DNA of 64,000 nucleotides, taken from positions 1-64,000 of the forward strand of contig KL647310.1 in NCBI GenBank assembly GCA_000727475.1. The letters run 5' to 3'. The number at the start of each line of letters is the position of its first letter. The first letter of the stretch is position 1. Below are positions 1 through 13,200 of this stretch, one piece after another. The notes beneath the pieces were generated by a model. It did not search any database, was not told the origin of the DNA, and worked only from the letters and a program-made list of their open reading frames with translations. The position numbers and the translations under genes are program-made. This DNA is from Sarcocystis neurona. Its lineage: Eukaryota > Apicomplexa > Conoidasida > Eucoccidiorida > Sarcocystidae.

Positions 1-3000
1 CGTGGACCGTCCTCACGAAACAGTTCGATTTATTTGCCCAGCAGGATCGTCGGTGTATCCGGAGGGAGCTGTATCTGAGGATCCCGCGTTGTCATTATTT
101 TTCGCCCTGGGGCGGGGAGGGACGTGTGACGTGCAGGACAAGGCGCCGCGGCTTGTAGACTATGTCCCAACAGGGCGTTTGCAGCTGTTGCTGTCCATTC
201 AGAGCCGACGGAGGAGGGTCTGGAGGCGTTTGTATGGATTCACAGTGACGAGGCTGCCGGCCGAGGGTCGCGTGGTGTGCTACGTGTGCGTTTCGCGTGA
301 GGATTTCTCGAGAGTGTGTCACGTGAGGATTCGCGTAGCTGGTCTGCCGGCGCCCCCAGAACCAAAGGCGGTCGAGGTGACGGAAGAGCCGGGAGAGACA
401 GCAGAGGAGGAGGGAGTACCGATTTGCCGACTAGGTGGTTCTCAACTTCTGGAGCTGAGTGTGGAGCGTCCTCACGAAACGGTTCGGTTTATTTGTCCAT
501 CAGGATCCTCGGTGTATCCGGAGACAGCTGTATCCGGGGACCCCGCGTCGTCATTGTTCTTCTTCCTGGGGCCCAGAGGGACGTGTGACGTGAAGGATAA
601 GGCTCCGCGTCTCGCGGACTACGTTCCCGCAGGCCGGCTGCAGCTGTTGACGCCCATTCAGACCGGAGACGAGAGGGTCTGGAGGCGTTTGTATGGATTT
701 ACGGTGACAAAGCTGCCAGCGGAAGAACGGTCCGTGTGCTACCTGTGCGTGCCACGAGATGATTTCAGTAAGGCGTGTCACGTGGCTATTCACGTTGCTG
801 GGGCACCTGGGCCGGCGGAGCCGGCGCCTCAACCGAAGTCGGTGGAGCCGGAGGAGACAGCAGAGGAGGCGGGTGTGCCTGTGTGCCGTCGAGGGAGCTA
901 TGAGCCTCTCATGCTGCATATCGAGAGTCCCAATGTTGAGGCTCGGTTTCGGTGTTTCTCCGGGTCAGCGGTCTTCCCGGAGGCGGCTGCGTCTGAGGAT
1001 AGGACTGCGGCGCTGTTTTTCCACGTCGGTCGACGGAATCTGTGTGACGTGCAAGACAAGGCGCCGCGCCTGATTGAGTATATTCCGACGGGACGACTGC
1101 AGCTGTTGAAGGCGATTTCGAGTACTCACAGGGTGTGGCGGCGGTTGTACGGGTTTAGCGTGGGACAGCTGCCGGCAGAGGACCGAGATGTGTGCTATGT
1201 GTGTGTGTCTCGGGAGGATCCGAGCGACACATGCCATGTGATCATTCACGTCAGTGGAGTACCGTCGCTGGCGGAGCCAGAGGCTGAGAGCGAGGCAGTG
1301 GAGCCTGGTCTTGACCGTGAGGAGCTAGGGGTGCCTGTGTGCCACCTAGGTACTGGGGAGCCATTGCTATTGGTGTTGGAGGGGGTAGAGGAGGTTGTGC
1401 GGTTTATATGCCCTTCAGGTTCTATGCTCTATCCACAAAAGGCCCTCTCGGCAGAGGATTCAGAAAGGACTTTCTTTCGTGTCGGACGAGGCGGCGTTTG
1501 CGAGGTGCACGACAGGATTCCACGGCTGATCGACCACGTTCCGGGAGGCAGCGTTCGCCTGCTACGAGTGGCGCAAGACAGCCGCCAGCGAATTTGTAGG
1601 CGGATGTACGGATTCAGCGCTGGAGAATTGCCGTCGGAAGACCATGAACTGTGCTTTTTGTGTGTCCTTTCCCAGCGGCCAGAGACACAATGTAGTGTCG
1701 TCATCCGAGTCGTTGGCGGACCAGCACAGCTACCTGAACCGGAACCAGAATCTCCATCGCCGGAGCCAGAACTGCTTTCCGTGGAAGAAGGGATCGCGGT
1801 ATGCTGGTTGGGATCGCTACGCCCTATGTACTTAACGCTGACGCACCCTATACATACTGCTGAGTTTATTTGTCCTGCGGGCTCTACCTTATACCCTGAA
1901 ATTGGGCAACCGCTTTTTTTCCGTGTTTCTGAGAACGGCCTATGCGACGTTGGTCTTACGGCGCCCCAGCTCAATAAATATTTTCCAACGGGCAGAGTTC
2001 ATCTGCGGACATCTATCCGTGACTGGCGTGGACGAGTCTGGAGAAGAGTGTACTCTTTTGCTATAGAGGAATTTCCTGTGCAGGATCAAGAATTGTGCTT
2101 CGTGTGTGCCTCGTCGGTTGATCCGGGTCAGAACTGCCACGTTGTGATAAGAGTAGAGGGGAAAGCCCCAGTAACGCAACAAAAATTCGAATTAGAGCCT
2201 CACGGGGAAGGTCTATCCGAGCAGGTGCCTGTCTGCCGGGCGGGCCTCGGCGGACCTCTCAGGCTATCCATCGGCGAGAAAGATGGGTCAGTGGAATTCG
2301 CCTGCCCAGAAAATTCTGTCCTTTACCCGAAAAAAGCCACACGGTCACACCCGTTTCAGACAATGTTTTTACCTCTTCACGGCTATGAGGAATGCGACCT
2401 TTCACTCGTACCGTCGCGGCTACACGACCACGTGCCGAGTGGACGACTGCTTCAGATTCCTCTGAACGATCAAGTGACAACGACATCAAAGACTGTCTAC
2501 GTTTTCAGCATTGAAGAGCAGCCGCCAGCAGATCAGACTGTCTGCTACATTTGTACCGACACAGCTGATCCCAGTCCGCCGTGCCACGTGATGATAACTA
2601 TCGAGGGGCAAAAGAAAGAAACCATTGAGACAGTTCCACCAGAAGCTGAGACATGCCACCCGGACAGATTCGGACTGACAGTAAACTTCGCTCTTCGGCA
2701 TCCTAATGATGTTGCAATCTTTATCTGTCCAGATGATTCTACCTTGTATCCGCTGGATGCAGTCGATCGTCAAATGTTCTATCGTGTTCATCCTAGTGGG
2801 GACTGCGATAAGACAGGGGAACCACAAGAGATCCCCGCGGTGTTCCCTGGGGCCTCGCTGCAGGCGCAGCCTAGCTCTTCAGGCGATGTGACTGGACATG
2901 TGTTTCGGTTCACCGCGCCAGCCGGTGCACGTAATGGCGAGAAGCTCTGCTTTTTATGTGTGAGGGGAAACGCCATCGAGGCGGGATGTCCTGTCTTGAT

Positions 3001-5490
3001 TGACGTCTCCAGGAGAGTTTCCAGGCCACCTGCGACCAGTCCCTTTCCCCACATAGGACCAACGGAATACGGCCCTCCAGCTTGTGACCCCGCAGAGAGT
3101 GACTTACTATTGTTTACAATCTCGCGAGCCGGTTCTCTCATTCAGTTTTCGTGTCCCGCTGATACTACCATATATCCAACCGGCGCTGATTCTGCCGACA
3201 GTGCACTGGCAACTTACCTTCAGGTGGGGCGGAAGGACGAGTGCGATGTAGATAGTGCGAAGCTCAAGCTGGCCCATGCCCTGCCTGGCGCTAGGCTGCT
3301 CAAAGAGGTTGTGCTCCGCCGAAAAAATCCCAAGTTGACTAAGCATATTTATTCTTTCGTGGCTCCCAACGCGCCGCTCAAAGATACAATGCTTTGTTAC
3401 CTTTGCATAGATGCTGGCGGGTCGAAGGACAGCTGTCGTGTCCTTATCAAAGTCGAATCTCGGCCACAACTAGCGGATGTGTCTCGCCCGTTCCAGACAA
3501 TTCTACTCGTGCCGCCTTCATGCAAACCCGAACCTCATGCGCGGCAGCTGACCTTAAGTATAGTGGCACCGGCATCCGTGCGATTCGCTTGCCCGGTCGG
3601 GTCGTCTGTCTTCGGTATGGGAGCTGAGCCTGGCAGACTGTTTGCACCAACATTCTTACCCCTGGATGCTGCGGGCAACTGTGACCTTCAAGGAAATCCG
3701 ATGCTTTTGTCAGACGTCTACAAAAATGCAAGTCTACACAGCAGCCCAGAGCGTGAGGGGCAGTTTCCTCGGAAGGCGTACGAATTGTCGGTTCCACAGA
3801 GATCCGAAAAGGCGAATGGCATGTGCTTTCTATGCATCAACACAACTGAGCCCACCAGCAGCTGTCCCGTAGTTATTAGGATAAACGAAAATGTTAACGA
3901 GCTGTATCCGGTTGGAAGAGAAATGACGGCCCTCCTAAATGCGACGCCTGTATGCCGCCAAGGTGCAGGCGCACATCCCCTGATGCTTTCAGTTACAGAA
4001 ACAAATATGCCCATAAAATTTGTATGTCTTTCTCCCGACGGCGTGCCTTGTCTTGACAGTGCTGAGGATGCTGCCAAGCAAGGTTTCTTTCCCCTCTCAC
4101 CAGCCGGAAACTGCGAGCTGTCAGACCAGAAGCCCTTAAGCTTAAGCGAAGTCCTTCCCGGAGCTCAACTTCAACGGGTGGCACTACAGGAAGGATGCAG
4201 CCAAAACCTGTACACGTTCTCGGTCGCCCAGCTCCCACCGACAAACACTGACTTGTGCTTTCTGTGTAGATCTGCCTGTCAAGACGTTGCGTGTCCAGTG
4301 ATCATCAGAGTGCCTGGGAAGTCCGCGCGCAGAAAGACCGCCCCAAAATCCGGTGACCTGCCAGGTCTGTGCCTGGGAGTGCGGAGCGAAACTCCGCAGC
4401 CTCGTCAGTTCTCTGTCCTTGAAATCAGAATCAAACCGCAGCAGCGAAGTGTTCGCTTTACCTGTCCACACAACGCGCACTTAATGCCGCCATTCGGCAG
4501 TGACGAAGGGGTCCTCACGTACAAAACGCTTCCAAATGCAAAAGCGTGCGACCTCGCAAGCAAGCCCGTAAAACTTGTCGATTTACTTTCAAACGCAATG
4601 CTTACGGCGGACCCGTTAGCCTCCGACGCTGATCCCAGGATCTTCACTATAGCTATACCAAACTTGCCGGAGAAGGAGGTACAGTTGTGCTACATGTGCA
4701 GGGACGTCAACCGTACTGCGGAAGCCTGCTCTATCATCTTGCATGTCCCAGCTCGAGACGAGACACCGCCGGCATGGGGTAAGCATCTACAGAAGGGCGC
4801 TGTGGACAGTCGCAGCGTGCTACTGGTTTCACGCAATCCGTTGCAAGCGAAGGAAAATTCGTGTTCCGACCAACCACGCCTGAAATGCGTCCAGAGCAAT
4901 ATCAGACAAAGAAGTACGCGAATTAAGTATGCGTGTGTGTGAACGTAATGTTTTCAGATGTTGTCTGTGAAGCGGAATCGGCAACGGAGATTCAGATCGC
5001 TGATGTGCCAGCGACCGTGAAGTTCCGGTGTGGCTCCCAGCTCTCAGAACTACATCCACCGGACGCAACGGGAAAGCTTGACCAGTCGATTTACTTTGGC
5101 GAAACATGCGACCAAAAAGCAAACGTCTCTGACGTGTTTCCCGGCGCTACGCTGCAAGAGCTCCCCCACGCAAATGGAAGCCCCGGTAGCATAGGGTACA
5201 GCCTTCACGTACCAGCAGCACCACGCTCCGACAAAAAAGGTTGCTTCAAATGCAAAAGTTCTCACAGCTCGGAGACGTGCACAGTTGTTGTACACGTCAA
5301 AGGGGACGGTGCTACGCACCAGGGGAGTGATCAAGCTGCTGCTGCTATCCTGTACGAAAAACGTCAGCTCCCGTGCACTACCGACCGCTATCGATCGCCA
5401 GGAGGCTGGACGATTCGGTCCGGAAATTCCCGAGCCCGCGCGATTTTCAGCCGAAGTACGTCTGAATATGAAAAGAAATTGGGGCAGTGA
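1..5490 (+). CDS. Tandem SRS/SAG1-like six-cysteine domain surface antigen (5'-truncated)
   Basis: Two exons, about 1-4778 and 4958-5490, joined in phase (donor GGG|GTAAGC, acceptor TTTTCAG|AT). The reading frame enters from outside the window, so the signal peptide is not seen. The protein holds twelve consecutive domains of about 150 residues, the first partial and the last encoded by exon 2. Each has six cysteines in the order VCxxG, F(I/A)CP, C(D/E)V, CYxC, CHV, with a WRRLYGF motif in the early copies. This spacing and the ending CYxC...CHVxIxV are those of SRS (SAG1-related) domains of sarcocystid coccidia, which work at the parasite surface in attachment and immune interaction. That function is inferred from the family. 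Domains 1-3 are closely alike and later ones diverge. No transmembrane or GPI-type tail is visible after the last domain; the C-terminus is polar, so a further 3' exon may be missing. The Plasmodium 6-Cys family is the main alternative. Confidence 0.72.
11..1265 (+). repeat. Tandem 459-bp domain-coding repeats in the SRS-like gene
   Basis: The start of domain 1 (CCTCACGAAACAGTTCG at 11) recurs as CCTCACGAAACGGTTCG at 470, giving a 459-bp unit (153 codons). A third copy follows to about 1265, with matching blocks such as the GTGTGACGTGCA segment. Later units are recognisable mainly at protein level. This is a coding repeat. Confidence 0.75.
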
Positions 5491-6232
5491 ATTTCACGTA
5501 GGATCTCTACACCACCCTAATGCGTTATGATCCAGAAGGAGGCGGTTTCACTTATGTAAGAACGAGGAAGATACTGTCTTTTGAACGACGGTATACATCT
5601 CTGGTGGCGTCGAGTAGATCTGTTATCAGATGGAAACCTCCGAAGAGCAAATGGATACACACCAAGAAACCCAGCATTCAAATCGCTGTGCAGGGCTGGC
5701 CCTGGTTCGTACTGTGAAGCAGAGAAAGATGCCTTGCGCACGTGATTTACATTTTCGAGAAGTTTTTGGAGCGATACATACACCTATTGCGACACCCATG
5801 AACAGTAAGTGGTTCTTGGTAATTCTGAGCCCACTGTCTGATCACAAGAATCACGCTCACTGGAAAGAGGATGTAAACATGCTGAATATCTTCAAGTGCT
5901 CGAGAAACTCGTAAGCGACCTTGAAGAGCATTTAACCGCTCTCCGTGAGGCATGCGCCCGCTATCGTTGTTCTGTGGGCATGTGTTGCGTGAAAAAAAGA
6001 TTCACAGCACCTTCCGGTTTTCCCGTTCCATATCACCGCAAGCGTAGGCGCGTGCCGACCGCGTAGACGGCAGTTCACTGACTGCGCCCACACTGCCCGG
6101 CAGCACCATAAAAGATATACTCAGCACTTCCTGCTGCACACGTGATCGCTTTCAGGCGAGCAAAAAGACGTCGTTTACTCCGCAGGATTAAAGCTCTTAG
6201 TTGTTGGAAGAGCTCTTCCTTGATAAGGTGCG
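5491..6232. other. Convergent intergenic region, SRS-like antigen / REV3
   Basis: About 740 bases between two stop codons facing each other. It should hold both 3' untranslated regions. I see no conserved reading frame. A 3' exon with a membrane anchor for the SRS-like gene was looked for here and not found. Confidence 0.5.
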
Positions 6233-7202
6233 CTAACCCGTCCACATTAGGTGCATCCGCGACAGAAGCCCCCTGATCTTGTTCTCGTTCCGCAGCTTCG
6301 AAAAGTAAACGTCACAGTGCCACGCATGAGAGCATGCTGCCCCACACATTTTGCTCCCTGCAAGAAACACACAACAGACTGTTCAAATACGGGTTTGGAC
6401 CAACGTGCGCTTGCGAAATCCCATCACAGATGTGCGTGGGACAGAGGCGGGGTATATTGCACACATTTGTGTATAGAATCATACATACACGTGTATATGT
6501 ATTTACGTATATTGAACGCGGAAACCGTGACCCAGGCAATTCTGCAGCGAAGACGCCGACGACCGCCACCTATGCTAATACACGTATAAATCGTATCACG
6601 GTGCGCAGGCTACACCGGCTGGCGCTAGCTACATTTCGAAGAGACAGCGAAAATCATGCCCCGGTATGGAGCTACCGCACTTCTCCTGTGTCCGCATTCA
6701 AGAGGTACCATCTGCTGCTCTCCTTCGAACCCACACCTGCGCACGCTTCGCACAACGCCTCCATTTCCAGGTACTGTTTTTCAGCCTTCTTGAGCTCGTT
6801 CGTAAGCCCGACGGCTACGCACGTTTTAATGTTGCAGTCTTCACACACAGAGCGCAGAGCTATTTGTTGTGGAGTCGGCGAGAATGATCTGCAATCACAC
6901 GTAAGGAGCGCCCCTCGGCATACACCCCTGTGATCTTCAAGTGTCTCGTCTTCTTCCCTGCACCTCATTTCCGAATTGCCGCGCCTTCGGTGAAGATGCC
7001 GCTGCATGCCATTCCCGTGGGACTCTGAAGAAATCAGCGAGACGTCCGCAACCGGACACGCCGCTAACGTAAGTACAGACGAATGATCCTCACTGCAGCT
7101 GTAAGTGAAGCCCTCCTCTGTTAGAAGGTGCAACGTATCATCACCGAATGCACTCCGCACGATCAACACATGCAGTAATTCAGGCTGCGCATGTAGCTTA
7201 CC
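6233..7202 (-). other. REV3: REV3 C-terminal zinc/iron-sulphur cysteine modules with two introns
   Basis: The four cysteine pairs of the polymerase zeta C-terminal domain are spread over three exons. Exon ending 7202 gives CLFC; exon 6859-6737 gives VCEDC and LCEAC; exon 6357-6233 gives CSHAWHC followed by [20 protein letters not shown] and a TAG stop. All joints keep phase (TTTTGTG|GTAAGC, TAG|CTCTGC, GCAG|GTGTGG, TTGCAG|GGAGC). In the family CysA binds zinc and CysB an Fe-S cluster and recruits POLD2/POLD3-type subunits. The last pair spacing is CX5C rather than the CX4C I recall for human REV3. Confidence 0.82.
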
Positions 7203-10200
7203 ACAAAAAAGGCAACAGGGGCGCAAAACGGTCGGCAGTCCTAGCTGGTCTCCTGCTCCGTTCTGAATATGAGTCGTCACCTGCGCACTGTGTGGCAAGC
7301 GGCACGATGAAATCCATTGGAGTTGGCTGCGACGCCAATCATCTCGTCTTCCCTGGTGACGGTCTGAAACTCTAGCCGCCAACGTTGGAGGTGGCCGCTG
7401 CAGCCCGCGGGTTCCATCGCAGCCACGGAGATGGCGGTGGGGAAACGGACTGTTGCGGCGCGCTTTGGGTATAGACATGTACCAGTGCGACAAGTCGACA
7501 GTATTAGGCGGTGGTAATAAAGAAAAGAGCCTGTCAAGAGCGGGAATTATCTGCTTCACGATGTAGTATCTTGAATGCAACGGCAGCAGGGTCTGCTCGT
7601 ACTTTTTCTCGCTCCTGAAAATTCCTTTGTTATATACCGCGCGTGCGTTGGGTGCGTCGCCTAAAGCGCGTCTTTCCGACATCACCTTAGGGTCCCTCCA
7701 AACACCAGTGAAAACTGCATATTCATGCAGTGCTGTCTGCGAAGGGTGGCCCTCCAAATATCCTCTAAGGAAAAATGTCTCTTCAACGTCACTTACGCGA
7801 TTCGGAAGTTTATCTCTCTCAGGATCACTGCAGCACCAGTACCCGTGACTTCCAAGCACATCATTCCTCAACCTATCAGCTGCAGTCGGCGGGAACGAAT
7901 TACGTAACGTAAGTTGCGGAGTACCGTGGCAGAAAAGGTGCATCCACAACCCGCTGCGCCCGCCACCTTTAACTTTATCCGGAAAAACGGCGAAGTCTAA
8001 CAGCCGCACGCAACCTGTCTGCCTGGCCCGAAATCTCTCCAGATTTCCTGCTTTTGTTTCCGCATAAACAAATGGCACCCGCTCACCCCGTGTAGGAGCC
8101 CCGTGTTGCAGATCTACACGAGAGAGTACCTGTGCCGTTGAAGCAACTGCAGGGCTTGGATGCACATTACCTGGATTACAGATATCAGCTACTGCGCACA
8201 TACGTTCATATGCAACCTTCGCTTGAGGTGGAAGGGACCCTGAGGCCGCCGCTCCCGTTTCTGCCTTGTACGATCCTGTACGGGAATACAGAAAGCATCC
8301 AGCACAACGTAACATAGAATGGATGACACCGCGTAGTGAAAAAAATCTCAGCGCTGAAAGCAAGAAGGTTACAGCACAAAACAGAGCTACCCGGGCCACA
8401 GCAATTAATCAGTCAACAAAATATGCTTTTCACAGTGGCCGTCAGGACGATCTTGACGTCAGATAAAGGCCTACGCAGAAGGAAGTATGCAAAAATGCCG
8501 GTCTTTAAAAAGATCCACACGTATCATCACGGTGGCATCTTGAAAAAATCTGCTTCTCACCAAGGCGGCACTTTCTGAAGAAGATGAACTGCTTGAGCGA
8601 AATGTCCCTGCGTAAAATTTTTGTCCACTGACGACGCAAGTGTCGCTTTACGCAACTCAGATCCCTGGTAGTGAAGAAGGTACGTAGAGTGGACTCCAGT
8701 ACAGTACTTGTGCATCCACACTGATCCCTTCGTACTGATTCTATGCCCTGAGAAAAGGACACCAGCCGACCAAGAGATTCGACAGTCCCATTTCCACCAA
8801 AACAATCACGGGTGTACCGCCAGCCTGGGCTGCAAGCCATTGCCTGCACTCTTGCCTTGAAAAAAACACGCTCTTGTTGAGAAATCGAACTGTCTGGTGT
8901 GCCCTACAAAAAGTGTTGAGCTGCTCTTGAGTGTTGGAAGTCGCAGGAGAAACCTCCTGCCCACGTCCAGACGAAGTAGCAGCCCAAACATAGACCATTT
9001 CACCTTTGCGTCGAAAGAAGGCTTCGCACAGGGTGACGTGTACGCGTATCCGACGTAGCGTTTCTTCGAAACCAGACAGCAAGGTAGGAAAACCTGCACC
9101 ACACCCAAGCATCACACGACGTGTCCCACAAACGTAAGCCGACGCAAGCGGTTTGGAGACGACCGCTAGAAAACATCGGGACCATAAGGCGCGGAAACTG
9201 GTCCTCACCTTCTCAAGCTGCAGTTCGACAGGAGACGGGTTTTGCTGGGTGACAGCATACGCAATCTCGCGACCAATCTCGAACGCAGCCTTAAGGGATT
9301 TCTTTTCCACTAGCACGAAAAGGCTATCAGTATCGCCGTACAAGACGCGCCCTCCCCACCTGCATGTGAAAACGTTCGGACACCACTGAGTTTCCACAGG
9401 CTACGCTGCTGATCACTGTTGACTTCGAAAAGACTACTACATGCTTGATACGGCTGCTCCCATGCGCTTCCGCTGTTGCCCGGGGTGTTGCGAGAAGTCA
9501 TATTTATTCGTGCGTGGGAGTTAGTCTCTCGTACAAAGCCAGTGAAAACCGACACAAAGAAACCCGTGGCGTTCGACCGCGTCGTGGTCAACGTTGCTGA
9601 CCACGTGTGCAGTGCGCCTTGCACTTCTTAGGCGGAATTGCCGAATCACTTATGCCCTGGTTCGACTGCCGAATGTGCCGATTTACTTTCTGTTTGGCGA
9701 GCGTCTGCCGCTAACATGCCAAAAGTTGCACGACTGAAGTTGATGCATCCTCTCACCGAGGTGTATTTTCTACAAGCTGGATGGCCCGCAAGAGAGTTGT
9801 ACGCGCTGTTTGGACTATAGCATCAGCGACCTCCGCGCAGGGCATATGCCCGGTAAAGCTTGCTGCAGTATAGCTGTACAGTGGCACAAGCAAAGAGTAA
9901 CGACACGGAACGTGCTTAACTTCGCGAACTAATGCCTCGAGCAGCAGAAGGGAATACGGACGTCTGAACACTATCACCTTTTCCCCCTGTGACGAAATGG
10001 AAAACTGTTTTGAAGATACACTTCTGTGGTGCAAGTTGACCAAAACCTCGGTGTCGGCGGTCCGGCGCCGCCTTCGTCGCCCACTGCGCCTACAGCGACG
10101 GTAATAAGAATAGTCAACTGGATTGCAGTCTGGCGAACCTACGCGGACGCGCGTAGCCATACGCAGGCTGACGCAAGGCGTACGGCAATACGAAAAATCC

Positions 10201-13200
10201 ACAGCAGCCGCACGCGATACCACAATGTAGAGTTAAAACTCACCCGTAAGAGACGTTTGTAATCATTTTGAGCCCATGCTGCCGGTGATTGAGCAGCTGT
10301 ACAAGCTTTTGGTTACCGCATTCTGCAGCGCATTCAGAACTCCAAACGGCCTACAGGTAAATACTTGCTTATACAGCCAAGCCGTACACGGTTGCAACAG
10401 AACCACGTGGGGTAGGCACACTATTCCGGCTGTGCGCTAGGACACAGCATTGACGCACCTCTGTACAAATTCATCAGCTGTTTGATCATGACGCGTGTTC
10501 GCAGTAAATCCCACAAAACTCGTGGGAACACACCTTGGCGGACCTTGGACGAGACAAACATACTCCCATTTGGTAAAACGTTGACCCCACAGTCCAGCGA
10601 GTCATCCAACTGCTGCGTCTCGCAGTCGCCGTCTGGAGGTGCCTGCTCTCGGCTCGCCCTTATGTCGGTGGACGGGTGACACGCACGCAGAACACGACTG
10701 TACCTCCCGGCAGAGATTTGAGCGCGTACTACTGGAACATCCACGTCGTGCAGGGTGTGTTGCCCCGACATCTGCTGCCCTGAGAAGCGGCGGTGCAGGA
10801 GGCTGATTTGCTGGAACACGCGAGGTGGCATGTGCAAGTTGAGGACGCCAAACGCTTTAACTGGCCGGACGGTAGGGTCTACCTGAGATGCACAGTTGTG
10901 TATTCGCATTCCAAAAAGTGCAGAACCTGCCCATACACGTTGATCCACCGGCAGAGATGCAGTTCAATCCCAAGACAACCCACGTAGCCATCTCCTCCTA
11001 TATTCGGAGAGCTTCACTCGGCAAAAACGCAAGAAGCAGAGCCAAACGTGTGACTCTCAAAAAGAAAAGCAGCCTGCTGTCTTCTTTTTATGTAACGTTT
11101 CATGATGCCACTGGTGCTGCTCGGAGAGCGGGCTGTGTCTACAACTGCGGGGTGAAGCGGCAGCACAACGTCCGACTGAGCCGTGTTATCCTTCGTGTGT
11201 CTATTTGAGATTGTTCCCCCCTGGCTGTATCCGTACGGTCGTCATTTTCTTGAACGTGACACAATATATTTGTTTGAAACACTTACATCAACAGAGCCCA
11301 ACGACGTAGAGAAGCAAATGTTGTTAGCAATCATGATGGAAGGGTAGAGAGACTGGAAATCAAGCACCAAAACCGGACTCCAGTAGAAGCCGCTGTGTGG
11401 CTCCAGCACCAGTGGGATGCATAGCGGCGCCGTCTGTTCAGTGACCTGCGAAGGCACACACAGCAGCGATGAAATTCCGACAGTTTTCGAAGGCCCATGC
11501 TGCCACCAAATGCTGTCTTGGCTGCTTACCAGAAAAAAGCTGTAGCAACTGTTTTTACGCTTGCGCGCCCGAGCAGGCGCACAAAGAACGAATAGCCCAA
11601 CTAGACGTTCGTCCATTTGGGAAATCAGTGATGACTATACAGCTGGTGAACAAAAGAGTCAAGTCTACCTCTACGGACGTGCCCTTGTGCGCGAATACCT
11701 GTTTTTGTGAAGGGGACGCAAAAACATATCCGAGACGTTTAGTGGCACGCAGCATGACACTTTCTACTTTGAACTGACTGCCGCGCAGGAGGGCGCTTTG
11801 AAAATCGCAGCCGTACAAGCGGGCAAGTTCTGCAGTACGCGGCAGGACGTCCACACGATCTATCAAGGCCAACATTGCCTGAAGCCTACGCCGAAAGAGA
11901 AAAAAAAATTCAGCCGCAGCGTTGTCAGCGGTCGCTCCCTTGCAATTAACCTCCGCACGGGCATTTCAGGATGAACAGTCACAATGGTAGTAACCAGTCG
12001 TCCTGCCACCGGCGTACCTCACCACCACCGAGGCAGCTACCGCCACGTCTCAAACTGCCGGTATGCAGCAGCTGAATTTCTACCTAGGTGGTTGACTGGC
12101 TTGTTGATAGCTAGGAGTCTGCTTGGCTGCCTGATAAGCGAAGCACGTCCGCCGACACGCTGTTCACTATTTCTCAGTACCTGCAGTTCAGCATTTCGCA
12201 TATCAACGAATCGCATACCGGGCGAGCAGGCAGTGGCATCTTTGGCACTCCCCGTGATGAAGATTTATTTTATACACGTGTTCCCTCATACATCCGTGTG
12301 CAGCTACAAGTTATAGGTGGTGAAGCGTCGTCGACCGCTGTGGCAGATGTAAAAGGGCATGATTACTATATGCATGAATAGGACCTCTTTCCGACGTTCG
12401 CACCTTCCGAGTAGATACTTGAGAACAGCCCCCATGGTGGCTACACCCCAGTTCGGATCACCACTTCCTACATCTCTCGGATGTCGCGCAGTCAGATCGT
12501 CCAGGTTTCGTTGTGAACACGAGTCCACCGTGTCTGAACGCCCGTGATAAGCGCTCGTATTCCTTGAATGTTTACGTCTGTGCGGCTCCGTATGCCGAGC
12601 ATGAGTTTGTTGTCCTTGTTTCCACTCCTGGTATGACCGTTCCCTGCGGTGCCGTATCTTCTGCTGCTCCTGAGCAGATTGCTGGCAGCTTTCGACTCCC
12701 GCATGCGGCTGCCAAGAGACTGGCCATCTGGAGCGGATTCGGCGGCGTTCCCAGACTTTCCAAGCCGCCAGCATCATGCGCTCATCTCGTCTTTCCACGT
12801 GACGCTGCGCCAGCTGACCCTGCTTCCACAAATTTAGAAGAATCGCGACGGGAATGGTTGGAAACGTAACGCCTAAAACTTCCTGGACAACACCCTCTAA
12901 GGTTGAGAGCTGGAGTTTCACTTCCTGCTGGAGCACGTGCCAGCAATTTATGAAGACGCGAGCCGACATTTTAGACCCCTCTTGCGCCAAATGGCAGCAA
13001 CCCTCTTGGTAGACTCTTCTAGTGTGGTGACATTGTTCTGCAGAAGAGTCATCACCTCCGTGAATACTATTCCGGCCCTCGTCGCGGTTCTTTGATAACC
13101 GTCCCCCGACACTGCCTTGCAAAAACGCAGATCTCGAAGACAACCACGAACGCAGGCCCGTGCTGACCCTGAAAGAACGCGGAGACATTTCGAAGAGCCT

